From assembly GCA_050012495.1 (NCBI GenBank), contig JBEKHB010000010.1, positions 19,667 to 83,666 of the forward strand: a DNA stretch of 64,000 nt, in the 5' to 3' direction. Below are positions 17,323-25,447 of the stretch, in pieces. The translations under genes were made by a program, and so were the position numbers. Under the pieces are notes generated by a model. That model was not told the origin of the DNA and did no database searches. It was given only the letters and a program-made list of their open reading frames with translations. Every line of letters starts with the position of its first letter. Positions within the stretch are counted from its first letter, which is position 1. This DNA comes from BOG-1155 sp050012495 (GTDB taxonomy: Bacteria; Desulfobacterota; Syntrophorhabdia; Syntrophorhabdales; WCHB1-27).

Positions 17323-17613
17323 TCAAAATAGCCCCATCGCTACATACTCTTTCTCATCCTTAGGAAACCTGTCGGATTCGGTCCAGCCTTCTTCCCTGAG
17401 GTCGGTGATGATGTGCATCCGTGCAGCAACGCCTGCCTCTTCTCCGAACTGTCTGACCGCCTCCCGAATACCCTGTTCGTGGTGCCGCTTGCGCCGGTGC
17501 CTCGCTCCGTATTCCGGGGTTCTGTAAAACTCGTCGAGCCACAGATGCACTTCGGCGTAGGTCTTCCCCAGGACTTCTTCTGTTTCGTCGCAGTGCTTTT
17601 GAAAGGATGCCAT
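17323..17613 (-). CDS. DUF6915-like small protein
   Basis: 96 residues from ATG 17613. The segment EVHLWLDEFYRTPEYGARHR and the following HIITDLREEGW match a small family (DUF6915) of unknown function with conserved His and Arg residues. GGAGACC precedes the ATG. It lies close to the two-gene cPP-R unit on the same strand but with a gap, so co-transcription is uncertain. Confidence 0.55.
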   Translation of the reverse strand: MASFQKHCDETEEVLGKTYAEVHLWLDEFYRTPEYGARHRRKRHHEQGIREAVRQFGEEAGVAARMHIITDLREEGWTESDRFPKDEKEYVAMGLF

Positions 17614-17819
17614 TACGGTCTCCCCTGGCTCCCCTCTATTCTCTCTGTACATAAGACTACCATACACGACTGCCAACAGTCTGACAGGATGAGCACCAGC
17701 CTGCTCCGTAACAAGAAACTTTTCTTCCTCTTCCTGATCCTGCCGGACTGGTGGCAGCGTGGCCCTGTACACTGTCAGAAGCAGATACGTAGCGTAGCCA
17801 CTCCCCGGAGCGACAAACT

Positions 17820-18293
17820 ATGAAGCAGAGGGAAGAGGCAGCCAAGAAAGCCGAGGGAGAGACTGTTGCAATTCCTGCCTCTCAGCGCGAAACCATCCTT
17901 ATCGTAGAGGATGACAAAACTACGCGAGAGCTAATCGCTGAGCTGGTCAGCGAAGATCACCCCGACCTTCATATCGAAACTGCGTCCGATGGCCTGGAGG
18001 CTTTAAGTAAGATAGCTGAACGCGTCCCGTCCATTCTAATTACAAACATCGTCATGCCCAGAATGGATGGCATAGAGTTACTGAAAACTCTTCATAAAAA
18101 AGGAATTACCCTACCAACAATCGTCACATCTGGGCATTGGAAGCCTGAGGCTTTCGAGGAGTGGCTTACCCAGGAGGGTATTTCCCGCAAGGAAGAGTTT
18201 TTATTTTTGCGGAAACCTTTTCGATTGGAACAAGTGCAGACGTGGTTAGAGAAGGTTCGGAAGGGCAAACTCGAAGGCACAGAGCACAATTGA
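17820..18293 (+). CDS. Receiver-domain protein lacking the phospho-acceptor Asp
   Basis: 157 residues: a 22-residue charged lead, then a single receiver domain (ILIVEDDKTT to LRKPFRL). The acidic pair Asp31/Asp32 and Lys132 are conserved, but the acceptor site reads TNIVMPRMDG: codon AAC gives Asn76 where Asp is expected. No output domain follows. It should be unable to take a normal phosphoryl group and may work as a phosphorylation-independent or constitutive partner. No histidine kinase is adjacent. Confidence 0.82.
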   Translation: MKQREEAAKKAEGETVAIPASQRETILIVEDDKTTRELIAELVSEDHPDLHIETASDGLEALSKIAERVPSILITNIVMPRMDGIELLKTLHKKGITLPTIVTSGHWKPEAFEEWLTQEGISRKEEFLFLRKPFRLEQVQTWLEKVRKGKLEGTEHN

Positions 18294-18744
18294 CACTGCA
18301 ACTGCGGCTAGTCTCGATTTTGAACCCATGGTGCTGTATAAAAGCAACATGTCTTCCTTATTCACGATCAAAGTCAAAAGGTCGCATATTCAACTTCCAG
18401 GTGAAAGGGGAAAGCAACGGGGCAGCCGCGCCGGCGCCGTCCGTCATAGAAGCTCTGCGGCCAGCAGGGCAAGAGGGCTCCGGATTGTCTTGGCAAGGGT
18501 GACGTGGCCGTAAAGAGGCTGCCCCTTGAACCTGCTTACCAGATAGCTGAGCCCGTTCGAGCCGGCATCCGGATAGGGCGAGTCGATCCGGTGAATATCG
18601 CCGGTGAGCACTCGCGGACGGATGAGGAGGCCGCATTTGCCGGTTTACGGACAGGCGCTTTTGTGTTATATTATATGCAGAACCTCAAGGAAGCTTTGGG
18701 TCCGACGAAACGTGCTCGCCCGGGACCGGACGGCCCGGTCGTGA
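18294..18744. other. Intergenic region (451 bp), nothing supported
   Basis: Short frames exist on both strands but none has a family motif or a proper ribosome-binding site. No tRNA, hairpin or repeat stands out. Confidence 0.5.
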
Positions 18745-19053
18745 TTAGATAAAAGCGCTGACGAGGGTCAATGCCTTCGATGTCATGTACTCAAAGTACT
18801 GATCGTTCGTCATCGCCCTGGATAAGTCGAAATAACCCTCATCCTGAAGGGCGTCGATGATTTCGCCGTTATTGGTTGTGTGAGGGCAATAATTTACGAG
18901 ACAGCTACCGGTGGTGAGATTGACGTCGACTGAATCAACGCCGTTGACACCCCTCAGCAGTTGTTTCACTGCTGCTGCCACGGTCTCGTTATTTTTGATG
19001 ACGGGGCTCTTGACCCGCAGTCTGCCCGGGACGTGGTGCACGTAATAGCTCAT
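18745..19053 (-). CDS. HMA-like domain protein
   Basis: 102 residues. YYVHHVPGRLRVKSPVIK and NGVDSVDVNLTTGSCLVNY give the ferredoxin-like fold of the HMA_2 group, without the CxxC metal site of classical HMA chaperones. The GRLRV strand recurs as GRMRV in the protein at 19,617 and GRARY at the ATPase N-terminus. It faces away from the DUF5132/ATPase operon. A role in handling metals or docking to the ATPase is inferred. Confidence 0.7.
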   Translation of the reverse strand: MSYYVHHVPGRLRVKSPVIKNNETVAAAVKQLLRGVNGVDSVDVNLTTGSCLVNYCPHTTNNGEIIDALQDEGYFDLSRAMTNDQYFEYMTSKALTLVSAFI

Positions 19054-19142
19054 CAGGATAGCTCCTTAGGTTTCTGTGACTTGAGTGGTTCTCCATGGTA
19101 CAGAGTGTAGCAGGCTGTTATTAAGGGAGTTTTAGGAAATAA

Positions 19143-19160
19143 TTAATTTTTGGTTAATTG
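19143..19160. repeat. 18-bp motif shared with 27,085
   Basis: The 18 bp starting TTAATTTTTGG and ending TTAATTG match 17 of 18 bases at 27,085-27,102 in the same orientation. It lies in the promoter gap of the HMA-like gene and the DUF5132 operon. It may be a regulator site or a boundary of the 8-kb cluster. Confidence 0.45.
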
Positions 19161-19329
19161 TGCCCATTTGGCGGAGGCCCCACGAGACGGCGAGGGGGCC
19201 GGGAATAATGAGGCGTGGTCCTCTCTTTTCAGAGGCGGGTAATGAAAAAACTGCTGCGCCCTAGGGACAACCGGGGCTTCCGGTATTATAATTAACTGTC
19301 GGCGCGTGTCGCCCGAGAAGGAGGTTCAT

Positions 19330-19617
19330 ATGGGATTGTTTGGCAACGGGTGGAAGGGGAACATCCTCGGGGGTCTGGCTATAGGCATCGGGAGTGCCGT
19401 TTTGGGACCCGTCTTGATACCGATACTTTCCCGTACGGCAAAGCCTCTCGCGAAAGCGGCAATAAAGGGCGGGCTCGTCATGTACGAGAAGGGCAAAGAG
19501 AAGCTCGCCGAAGCGCAGGAAGTCGTCGAGGATCTTCTGGCAGAGGCCCACTCCGAGCTGGACGAGGAGGCGGCAGCACGCAGCGAGCCTCCCAAGGTTG
19601 GATCGGAGGAGGGGTGA
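19330..19617 (+). CDS. DUF5132 family membrane-associated protein
   Basis: 95 residues from ATG 19330 (GAAGGAGG upstream). One Gly-rich membrane segment (GGLAIGIGSAVLGPVLIPIL) is followed by a helical region (KAAIKGGLVMYEKGKEKLAE) and an acidic tail. The shape resembles the mycobacterial PacL/DUF1490 chaperones that scaffold P-type ATPases; that comparison is architectural, not proven homology. The stop overlaps the next ATG (TGATG). Confidence 0.75.
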   Translation: MGLFGNGWKGNILGGLAIGIGSAVLGPVLIPILSRTAKPLAKAAIKGGLVMYEKGKEKLAEAQEVVEDLLAEAHSELDEEAAARSEPPKVGSEEG

Positions 19618-20171
19618 TGGTTCCCGAGGCTCGCATAGTCCACCGCATTGCCGGCAGGATGCGCGTCAGGGTGCCTTCGCGCAGAGGAGATCCGGCATAT
19701 TTTTCCACCGTTGAGGAAACCCTGCGCAGCCTGAATGGCATCGATTGCGTCGAGGCCGACCCGTTGACAGGTGGTATTCTCATCCTGCACGGCGCCGATC
19801 CGGGAGCAATCGTCGATTATGCGGCACAGAAGGGTCTTTTCCTGGCAAAGGAAGAGGCGGCCAAAAAGACGGGAGGCACGGTTCTGCATGACGTGCTGGG
19901 CGCCCCCTTCGGCTCGCTCAGCAGGCGGATCAGGGCGTTCACAGGCAACACAGCGGACCTTTCCGGTCTTATGGTGCTCGGACTCCTGACCGTCGGCGTG
20001 TATCAGATCGCCCGGGGCAACTTCGCCGCGCCTGCCTGGTACACGGCCTTCTGGTATGCCCTCGGCATATTCAAACTCGGCCCCGTAGTAAAAGAACCGG
20101 ATGGTGGGAAAGAGCGGACATCCGCTGAACAGGCGGGGAAGGAGACGGCAAACCTCGTCAGGTCCCGCTGA
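19617..20171 (+). CDS. HMA-like domain membrane protein
   Basis: 184 residues, coupled to DUF5132 by TGATG. Residues 1-75 form an HMA_2-type domain (RIVHRIAGRMRVRVPSRRG; NGIDCVEADPLTGGILIL). Residues about 112-150 give two hydrophobic segments (LSGLMVLGLLTVGVYQIA; WYTAFWYALGIF), and the tail is charged. No CxxC is present. It is probably a membrane-anchored partner of the P-type ATPase downstream. Confidence 0.72.
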   Translation: MVPEARIVHRIAGRMRVRVPSRRGDPAYFSTVEETLRSLNGIDCVEADPLTGGILILHGADPGAIVDYAAQKGLFLAKEEAAKKTGGTVLHDVLGAPFGSLSRRIRAFTGNTADLSGLMVLGLLTVGVYQIARGNFAAPAWYTAFWYALGIFKLGPVVKEPDGGKERTSAEQAGKETANLVRSR

Positions 20172-20288
20172 ATCGATGCTCCCCTCGCGGAGAATACATA
20201 ATATTCCTCATAGTTTAGTGGCATGTTTGCCGGACAGGGCCCCGCAAAGGGTGGGGCAGCAAGAAACAAACCGAAGGAGGAAGGACAA

Positions 20289-21023
20289 ATGGCTGACGAG
20301 AAGATCGATACGAGCGACGTCGAGAAGGGCGCGCGGGGAGCGGCCGGCCGGGTAGGCGAGGACCTGGGAAGGGTGGGAACGACGGTGAAAGAGGGCATCG
20401 TGAGCAGTCTGAAAGGGTTCAGCGAGATAGAGGCCGAGATCGTGAGCCTTGTCCGGAATGCGGTTGCCGACTCGTTGAAGGTGAGCGCGGACGTTGCGGC
20501 GGTCAGCCTCAACGTCAGCAAAGACGTGGTCAAAGGCGCCATTTCAGCCACGGAGGAGGTGGGCACCGGTCTGATTCTCAGCACCAAGAGCGTTGCCAAG
20601 GGCGTGATCATGGGCGTCGGCGACGTTGGGGGCGATGTCGTGACCGTGGCGAGCCAAACCGTGAAGGGTGCGGTTAAAGGCGCATCGGAGATAGGGGCCG
20701 ATGTCTCTCTCGTCGCCAGGCGTGCAGTGGACGGCGTCATAGAGGCGGGCAAAGAGATCGGCGGAAACGTCGAAGAGATAGCGAAAGTCGCGGTCGGCGG
20801 AGCGGTCGAGGCGGCGGCAGCAATCGGTACGACCGCCCTGAAGGCGGTGAGAGAGATGCTGATCGGTGTGGTGGAAGGGGTAAAGGATGTGGCCGGTGCG
20901 GCCCTGCCCAGCCCGCGCCCGCGTCCTGCGGCTTCGGCGCCTTCCGCAAAACCGGAGCCGGCGCCGCGTGACGATGTGGGGAAACCTGTTTCGCCACGGG
21001 CCAAAGCGAAAGATAAAGCATAG
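20289..21023 (+). CDS. Amphipathic 22-residue-repeat protein
   Basis: 244 residues; ATG 20289 after AAGGAGGAAGGACAA. Residues 58-206 consist of consecutive 22-residue units built on the pattern VKGAI-GA-EIG-DV (for example TVKGAVKGASEIGADV, AVDGVIEAGKEIGGNV), followed by a Pro/Ala tail with basic end. No signal peptide. The periodicity resembles lipid-binding apolipoprotein or synuclein helices, so membrane or granule-surface binding is inferred. It is not a recognised family and sits seven bases ahead of the ATPase gene. Confidence 0.7.
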   Translation: MADEKIDTSDVEKGARGAAGRVGEDLGRVGTTVKEGIVSSLKGFSEIEAEIVSLVRNAVADSLKVSADVAAVSLNVSKDVVKGAISATEEVGTGLILSTKSVAKGVIMGVGDVGGDVVTVASQTVKGAVKGASEIGADVSLVARRAVDGVIEAGKEIGGNVEEIAKVAVGGAVEAAAAIGTTALKAVREMLIGVVEGVKDVAGAALPSPRPRPAASAPSAKPEPAPRDDVGKPVSPRAKAKDKA

Positions 21024-21029
21024 GCTCCG

Positions 21030-24000
21030 TTGGTCGAAGCAGTCCACGATAGCGTCAAAGGAAGGGCTCGCTACCGGGTCGAGGGGCTTTACCGCAGTGA
21101 CGAGCTGAAGGAGTACCTCGAAGAGGGCCTGCCGAAGAAGGCCGGGATAGCTTTCGCTTCCGCCAGCATCCTCACCGGGAACGTCCTGGTGCTCTATGCG
21201 CCCGAGTTCGAGCCGTCCCATGTGGCCGCTCAGCTCTTGGAACTGCTGGCCGAACGGAGGCACAACGGAAACGGCGGCGGGGCTCTCAGTGCTGCCCTTG
21301 AACTGTCACGGCGCCCGGCCCCCGTCAGAAAACACCGGCGCGGCGACACAACAGAACGCCCCGGCACGCGGGGTGCATCGCGGCGGAGCGTAAGAAAACA
21401 GATCATCCATGGGGAGCAGCAGGTCCCTGAGCCCTGGCACCTGCGCCGTGCCGACGAGGTGCTCGACTTTTTCGGCTGCGACCGCGAAACAGGCCTCTCC
21501 ACCGATGGGCAGCAGGAAAAGCTTAAACGATTCGGTCCCAACATCCTGCCCGAATCCGTCCCCCGCTCGGGCTGGTCCATACTTGCCGAACAGTTCATGT
21601 CGTTCCCTGTGGCACTCCTCGGTGCGGCTGCGGCCATTTCCGTGGCTACAGGCGGCCTGGCAGATGCAATAGTTATCATGAGCGTGGTGGGCATCAACGC
21701 CGTGATCGGCTACGCGACGGAGAGCGGGTCCGAGCGGACCATCCATTCCCTGAAGAACCTCGTGAGACCGAGTGCCCTGGTCCTCAGGGACGGGCAGGTC
21801 TGTTCGGTCGGCGTCGAGGCCGTTGTCCCGGGTGACCTCCTGGTGCTCAGGCCCGGCAGCTATGTTGCCGCGGATGCCCGACTCATCGAGGCCCAGTACT
21901 TGAGCATCGACGAGTCGGCGTTGACCGGAGAGAGTATGCCGGCGGGCAAAACCGCCGATGCCCTCGACGATGCGGACCTGCCGCTGGCGGACCGGATCAA
22001 TATGGTCTTCATGGGGACCCTGGTGACGGGTGGTCAGGGTCTGGCCGTTGTCACGGCCACAGGCGGCTTCACCCAGATGGGACAGATCCAGACCATGGTC
22101 GGAGAAGCGAGGGCGCCTTCGACGCCCATGGAGCAACAGCTCGACCACATGGGTACTCAGCTCGCGCTGATAAGCGGCGCCGTCTGCGGCGGCGTCTTCT
22201 TCATCGGCCTTATGCGCGGATACGGCTTCCTCCGGATGCTCAAATCATCCATTTCCCTTGCCGTTGCGGCGGTTCCGGAAGGATTGCCGGCGGTGGCGAC
22301 CACCACGCTGGCCCTCGGCATACGCAACATGCGGCGGCAGAATGTGCTTGTGAGGCGATTGGAGGCGATAGAGACTCTCGGCTCCGTCCAGACTATCTGC
22401 CTGGACAAGACCGGGACCCTGACGCTTAACCGGATGTCGGTCACTGAAGTTTTTGTCGGCATGGAGGGGATGCGGGTTCGGGACGGCAAATTCTCCGGCG
22501 AGGCCGGTTATACCGAGTCGCATTCAAAGGCACATCGAGGCGGCGACGACGAGCCGACGCAGGCGTACACGTCAGTACGTCAAGGAGAGCGACGAGGAGC
22601 CAACAAAAATGGGGCGAAGAAGGCGACTCGGTATCGGAACCCTTATCTCTGCGAGGAGCTGCTGAAGCTCCTCCACGTGTCGGTTCTTTGCAATGAGAGC
22701 GAGGTATTCGGGTCGGAGGGACAGGTAAGCTTCTCCGGCTCATCTACCGAGAATGCCCTTCTGAACATGGCGCTCACGGCCGGTGTGAGCATCGTCCGGC
22801 TCAGGCAGTCGTTCCCTCTTCTCAAGATGGTGCACCGGTCTGAGACCAGGAATATGATGTTGACCATTCACGCGACGGCCGAGGGGCCCGCAAAGATTGT
22901 CGCGGTCAAGGGCAGCCCGCCCGAGCTCCTCGCGCTTTGCACCTGGCATATCAAAGATGGCGCGAAACTGCCGCTTTTGGAAGAAGACAGGGAGGCCATA
23001 CTGGCGGCCAATGAGGAGATGGCGGGGCGGGCGCTGCGCGTCCTGGGTTGCGCGTATGCAATGGCTGAGAACGGCGTTTCTCTCGGCGACAACGGCGATA
23101 TAGAGATCAACGATCTCATGTGGCTCGGCATCGTCGGCATGAAGGACCCCGTACGACCGGGGGTGAAGCAGCTCATCGGAGAGTTCCATGGGGCGGGCAT
23201 AGACACGATCATGATCACGGGCGACCAGAGCGCCACCGCCTATGCCGTCGGTAAGGAGCTGAACCTGTCGGCGGGCAAAGACCTGGAGATACTCGACTCG
23301 AGGCATCTCTCCGACATGCCTCCCGACGTACTCAAGGCGTTGTCCAAAAGCCTGCACGTCTTTGCTCGTGTAAGCCCTGCCCATAAGCTGCAGATCGTCC
23401 GGGTGCTGCAGGAAGCGGGCAGGGTAGTGGCGATGACCGGGGACGGCATAAACGACGGGCCCGCACTCAAGGCCGCGGGGATCGGCATCGCGATGGGCCA
23501 TACGGGAACCGACGTCGCCCGGGAGGTTGCCGACGTCGTGCTCGAAGACGACAACCTGGAAACCATGGTGGTTGCAATCAGCCAGGGGCGGACAATTTAT
23601 AACAATATCAGGAAATCGGTCCACTTTCTCCTCTCTACCAACATGAGCGAGATCATTGTGATGTTCACCTGCATCTCCGCCGGCCTGGGCGAGCCTTTAA
23701 CGGCCATGCAGCTCCTCTGGATCAATCTCATCTCCGATATATTCCCGGGTCTGGCCCTGGCCCTTGAAGCACCGGAACCCGACGTACTGAGCCGGCCGCC
23801 CCGGGACCCGAAAGAACAGATCCTGCAGCCCGCCGCGCTCAAGAAGATGGTGAGGGAGTCGGCCGTTATTTCGGCAGGCTCCCTGGGCGCTTTCGGATAC
23901 GGGGTCCTCAGGTACGGCCGCGGGCCGCAGGCCAACACCCTGGCTTTTCTCAGTCTTACCGTGGGGCAGCTCCTTCATGCGCTTAGCTGCCGTTCCGAGA

Positions 24001-24227
24001 CAAAAACCATTTTCGATCGCGGCAAATTGCCTCCGAATAGATATCTGACCGGCGCCCTGGTCGGCTCGTTCGCCCTCCAGGGGGTGGCCATGGTGACACC
24101 CGGCATGCGGCGGCTGCTCTCCATCTCCCCTCTCGGTGTGGTGGACGGGCTCGTGGCGGCGGGTGGGGCCGTGCTTCCTCTGCTGGCCAACGAAGCGATC
24201 AAGAAGACCACGCGAGGCGCCCCTTGA
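21030..24227 (+). CDS. P-type cation ATPase (P2-like) with N-terminal HMA-like domain
   Basis: 1065 residues from TTG 21030. Residues 1-75 are HMA-like (VKGRARYRVEGLYRSDELK); about 130 onwards is a cation-ATPase N-terminal domain, then the actuator (DESALTGES), TM4 with VPEGLP (Pro416), DKTGTLT (phosphorylated Asp459), KGSPP, TGDQ and GDGINDGPAL, and C-terminal membrane helices. PEGLP and the absence of a CPx motif place it with Ca2+/Mn2+-type P2 pumps rather than P1B heavy-metal pumps. The ion is unknown. A long acidic/basic insertion lies at about residues 505-540. Confidence 0.88.
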   Translation: MVEAVHDSVKGRARYRVEGLYRSDELKEYLEEGLPKKAGIAFASASILTGNVLVLYAPEFEPSHVAAQLLELLAERRHNGNGGGALSAALELSRRPAPVRKHRRGDTTERPGTRGASRRSVRKQIIHGEQQVPEPWHLRRADEVLDFFGCDRETGLSTDGQQEKLKRFGPNILPESVPRSGWSILAEQFMSFPVALLGAAAAISVATGGLADAIVIMSVVGINAVIGYATESGSERTIHSLKNLVRPSALVLRDGQVCSVGVEAVVPGDLLVLRPGSYVAADARLIEAQYLSIDESALTGESMPAGKTADALDDADLPLADRINMVFMGTLVTGGQGLAVVTATGGFTQMGQIQTMVGEARAPSTPMEQQLDHMGTQLALISGAVCGGVFFIGLMRGYGFLRMLKSSISLAVAAVPEGLPAVATTTLALGIRNMRRQNVLVRRLEAIETLGSVQTICLDKTGTLTLNRMSVTEVFVGMEGMRVRDGKFSGEAGYTESHSKAHRGGDDEPTQAYTSVRQGERRGANKNGAKKATRYRNPYLCEELLKLLHVSVLCNESEVFGSEGQVSFSGSSTENALLNMALTAGVSIVRLRQSFPLLKMVHRSETRNMMLTIHATAEGPAKIVAVKGSPPELLALCTWHIKDGAKLPLLEEDREAILAANEEMAGRALRVLGCAYAMAENGVSLGDNGDIEINDLMWLGIVGMKDPVRPGVKQLIGEFHGAGIDTIMITGDQSATAYAVGKELNLSAGKDLEILDSRHLSDMPPDVLKALSKSLHVFARVSPAHKLQIVRVLQEAGRVVAMTGDGINDGPALKAAGIGIAMGHTGTDVAREVADVVLEDDNLETMVVAISQGRTIYNNIRKSVHFLLSTNMSEIIVMFTCISAGLGEPLTAMQLLWINLISDIFPGLALALEAPEPDVLSRPPRDPKEQILQPAALKKMVRESAVISAGSLGAFGYGVLRYGRGPQANTLAFLSLTVGQLLHALSCRSETKTIFDRGKLPPNRYLTGALVGSFALQGVAMVTPGMRRLLSISPLGVVDGLVAAGGAVLPLLANEAIKKTTRGAP

Positions 24228-25414
24228 AAAAGGATTACATGTTTACCTCCGAATCGGTAACCGAAGGCCATCCTGACAAACTCTGCGACCAGATATCCGA
24301 CGCGATAGTGGACCATATATTGCGCCGGGACCCGCAGGCGCGCGTGGTGGCAGAGGCCGCGGTGGCCACGTCGATCGTGTTCATCGCGGCGCGTTTCGAC
24401 TCGCTTGTTGCCGTCGATTTTCCTTATATTGCCCGGGAAGTGATCAGCCAGGTGGGATATACGACCGGCGTGTTCAACGGCAAAACGTGCAGTATCGTCA
24501 CCAGCCTCAAGGAACTCCCCCAGGAAGAGTACAGCCGCTTCGACGAGCGCGAGCTTACCGAGGGGGAGATCGATGCGGTCACCGTCCGCAACCAGGTCAC
24601 GGTTTTCGGCTTTGCCTGCCGGCAGACCGCGGCCTTCATGCCCCTTCCCATATGGCTTGCGCATAAGCTTTCAAGAAGATTGACTTCCGTGCGGTTCCAG
24701 AAGATCCTTCCCTATCTGACGCCCGATGGCTGGACGCAGGTGGGGGTCGAATACGAGAACCGTGAGCCCCGCCGTATTCACAGCATTACCGTCATCGCGA
24801 CGCAGGCGAGCGCTGAGACGAGCCTGGAGCGGCTTCGGGACGACATCCGGCAGACCGTTATCGAACCGGCTTTTCAGGATGAAGCGCTCAAACCGGACGG
24901 GGAAACACGCATATTCATCAACCCGGAGGGGGTCTTTCTTACCGGCGGCCCCTCCATCCACTCAGGTCTCACAGGCAGAAAGAACGCTATCGATACCTAT
25001 GGGGAATATTCGAGACACAGCGGTGCGGCTTTGAGCGGAAAAGACCCGTTGAGAATAGACAGGAGCGGGGCATACGCTGCCCGCTATGCGGCCAAGAATG
25101 TGGTGGCCGCGGGTCTGGCCGATGAATGTGAAGTACTCTTAAGCTACACAATCGGGCTCGCCAGGCCCGTGAGCATCCAGGTCGAAACCTTCGGGACCGG
25201 TCGGATATCCGATTCAAAAATTACCACCCGCATTGAACGCCACTTCGATTTTCGCCCTGCTGCGATCCTGAAGCAGTTCAATCTCCGCTACCTGCCGGCG
25301 ACCATAAGGGGGGGGTTCTACCGCAAGCTGGCGGCATACGGTCAGGTGGGGAGAATGGATATAGGTCTGCCCTGGGAGGTGACGGACAAGGCAGCCCTGC
25401 TCAAGTCTCAATGA
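24224..25414 (+). CDS. Divergent S-adenosylmethionine synthetase paralogue
   Basis: 396 residues, starting at a TTG that overlaps the ATPase stop; ATG 24239 is an alternative. The MetK fold is clear (FTSESVTEGHPDK, GLTGRK, SGKDPLRIDRSGAYAARYAA), but key sites differ: the GAGDQG loop reads VRNQVTVFG (Asn123 for the catalytic Asp), the second Asp (E. coli Asp238) is His246, and HGGGAFSGKD is HSGAALSGKD. Activity as a normal SAM synthetase is doubtful. Translational coupling to a P-type ATPase suggests a dedicated role. Confidence 0.75.
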   Translation: MKKDYMFTSESVTEGHPDKLCDQISDAIVDHILRRDPQARVVAEAAVATSIVFIAARFDSLVAVDFPYIAREVISQVGYTTGVFNGKTCSIVTSLKELPQEEYSRFDERELTEGEIDAVTVRNQVTVFGFACRQTAAFMPLPIWLAHKLSRRLTSVRFQKILPYLTPDGWTQVGVEYENREPRRIHSITVIATQASAETSLERLRDDIRQTVIEPAFQDEALKPDGETRIFINPEGVFLTGGPSIHSGLTGRKNAIDTYGEYSRHSGAALSGKDPLRIDRSGAYAARYAAKNVVAAGLADECEVLLSYTIGLARPVSIQVETFGTGRISDSKITTRIERHFDFRPAAILKQFNLRYLPATIRGGFYRKLAAYGQVGRMDIGLPWEVTDKAALLKSQ

Positions 25415-25447
25415 GCGTGCTCCAGGCGGCATAGGGGGGATCGACGC

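Noticed and set aside
18504..18752. 82-residue plus-strand frame
   Set aside because: No ribosome site, no domain, and overlaps the end of the HMA-like gene.
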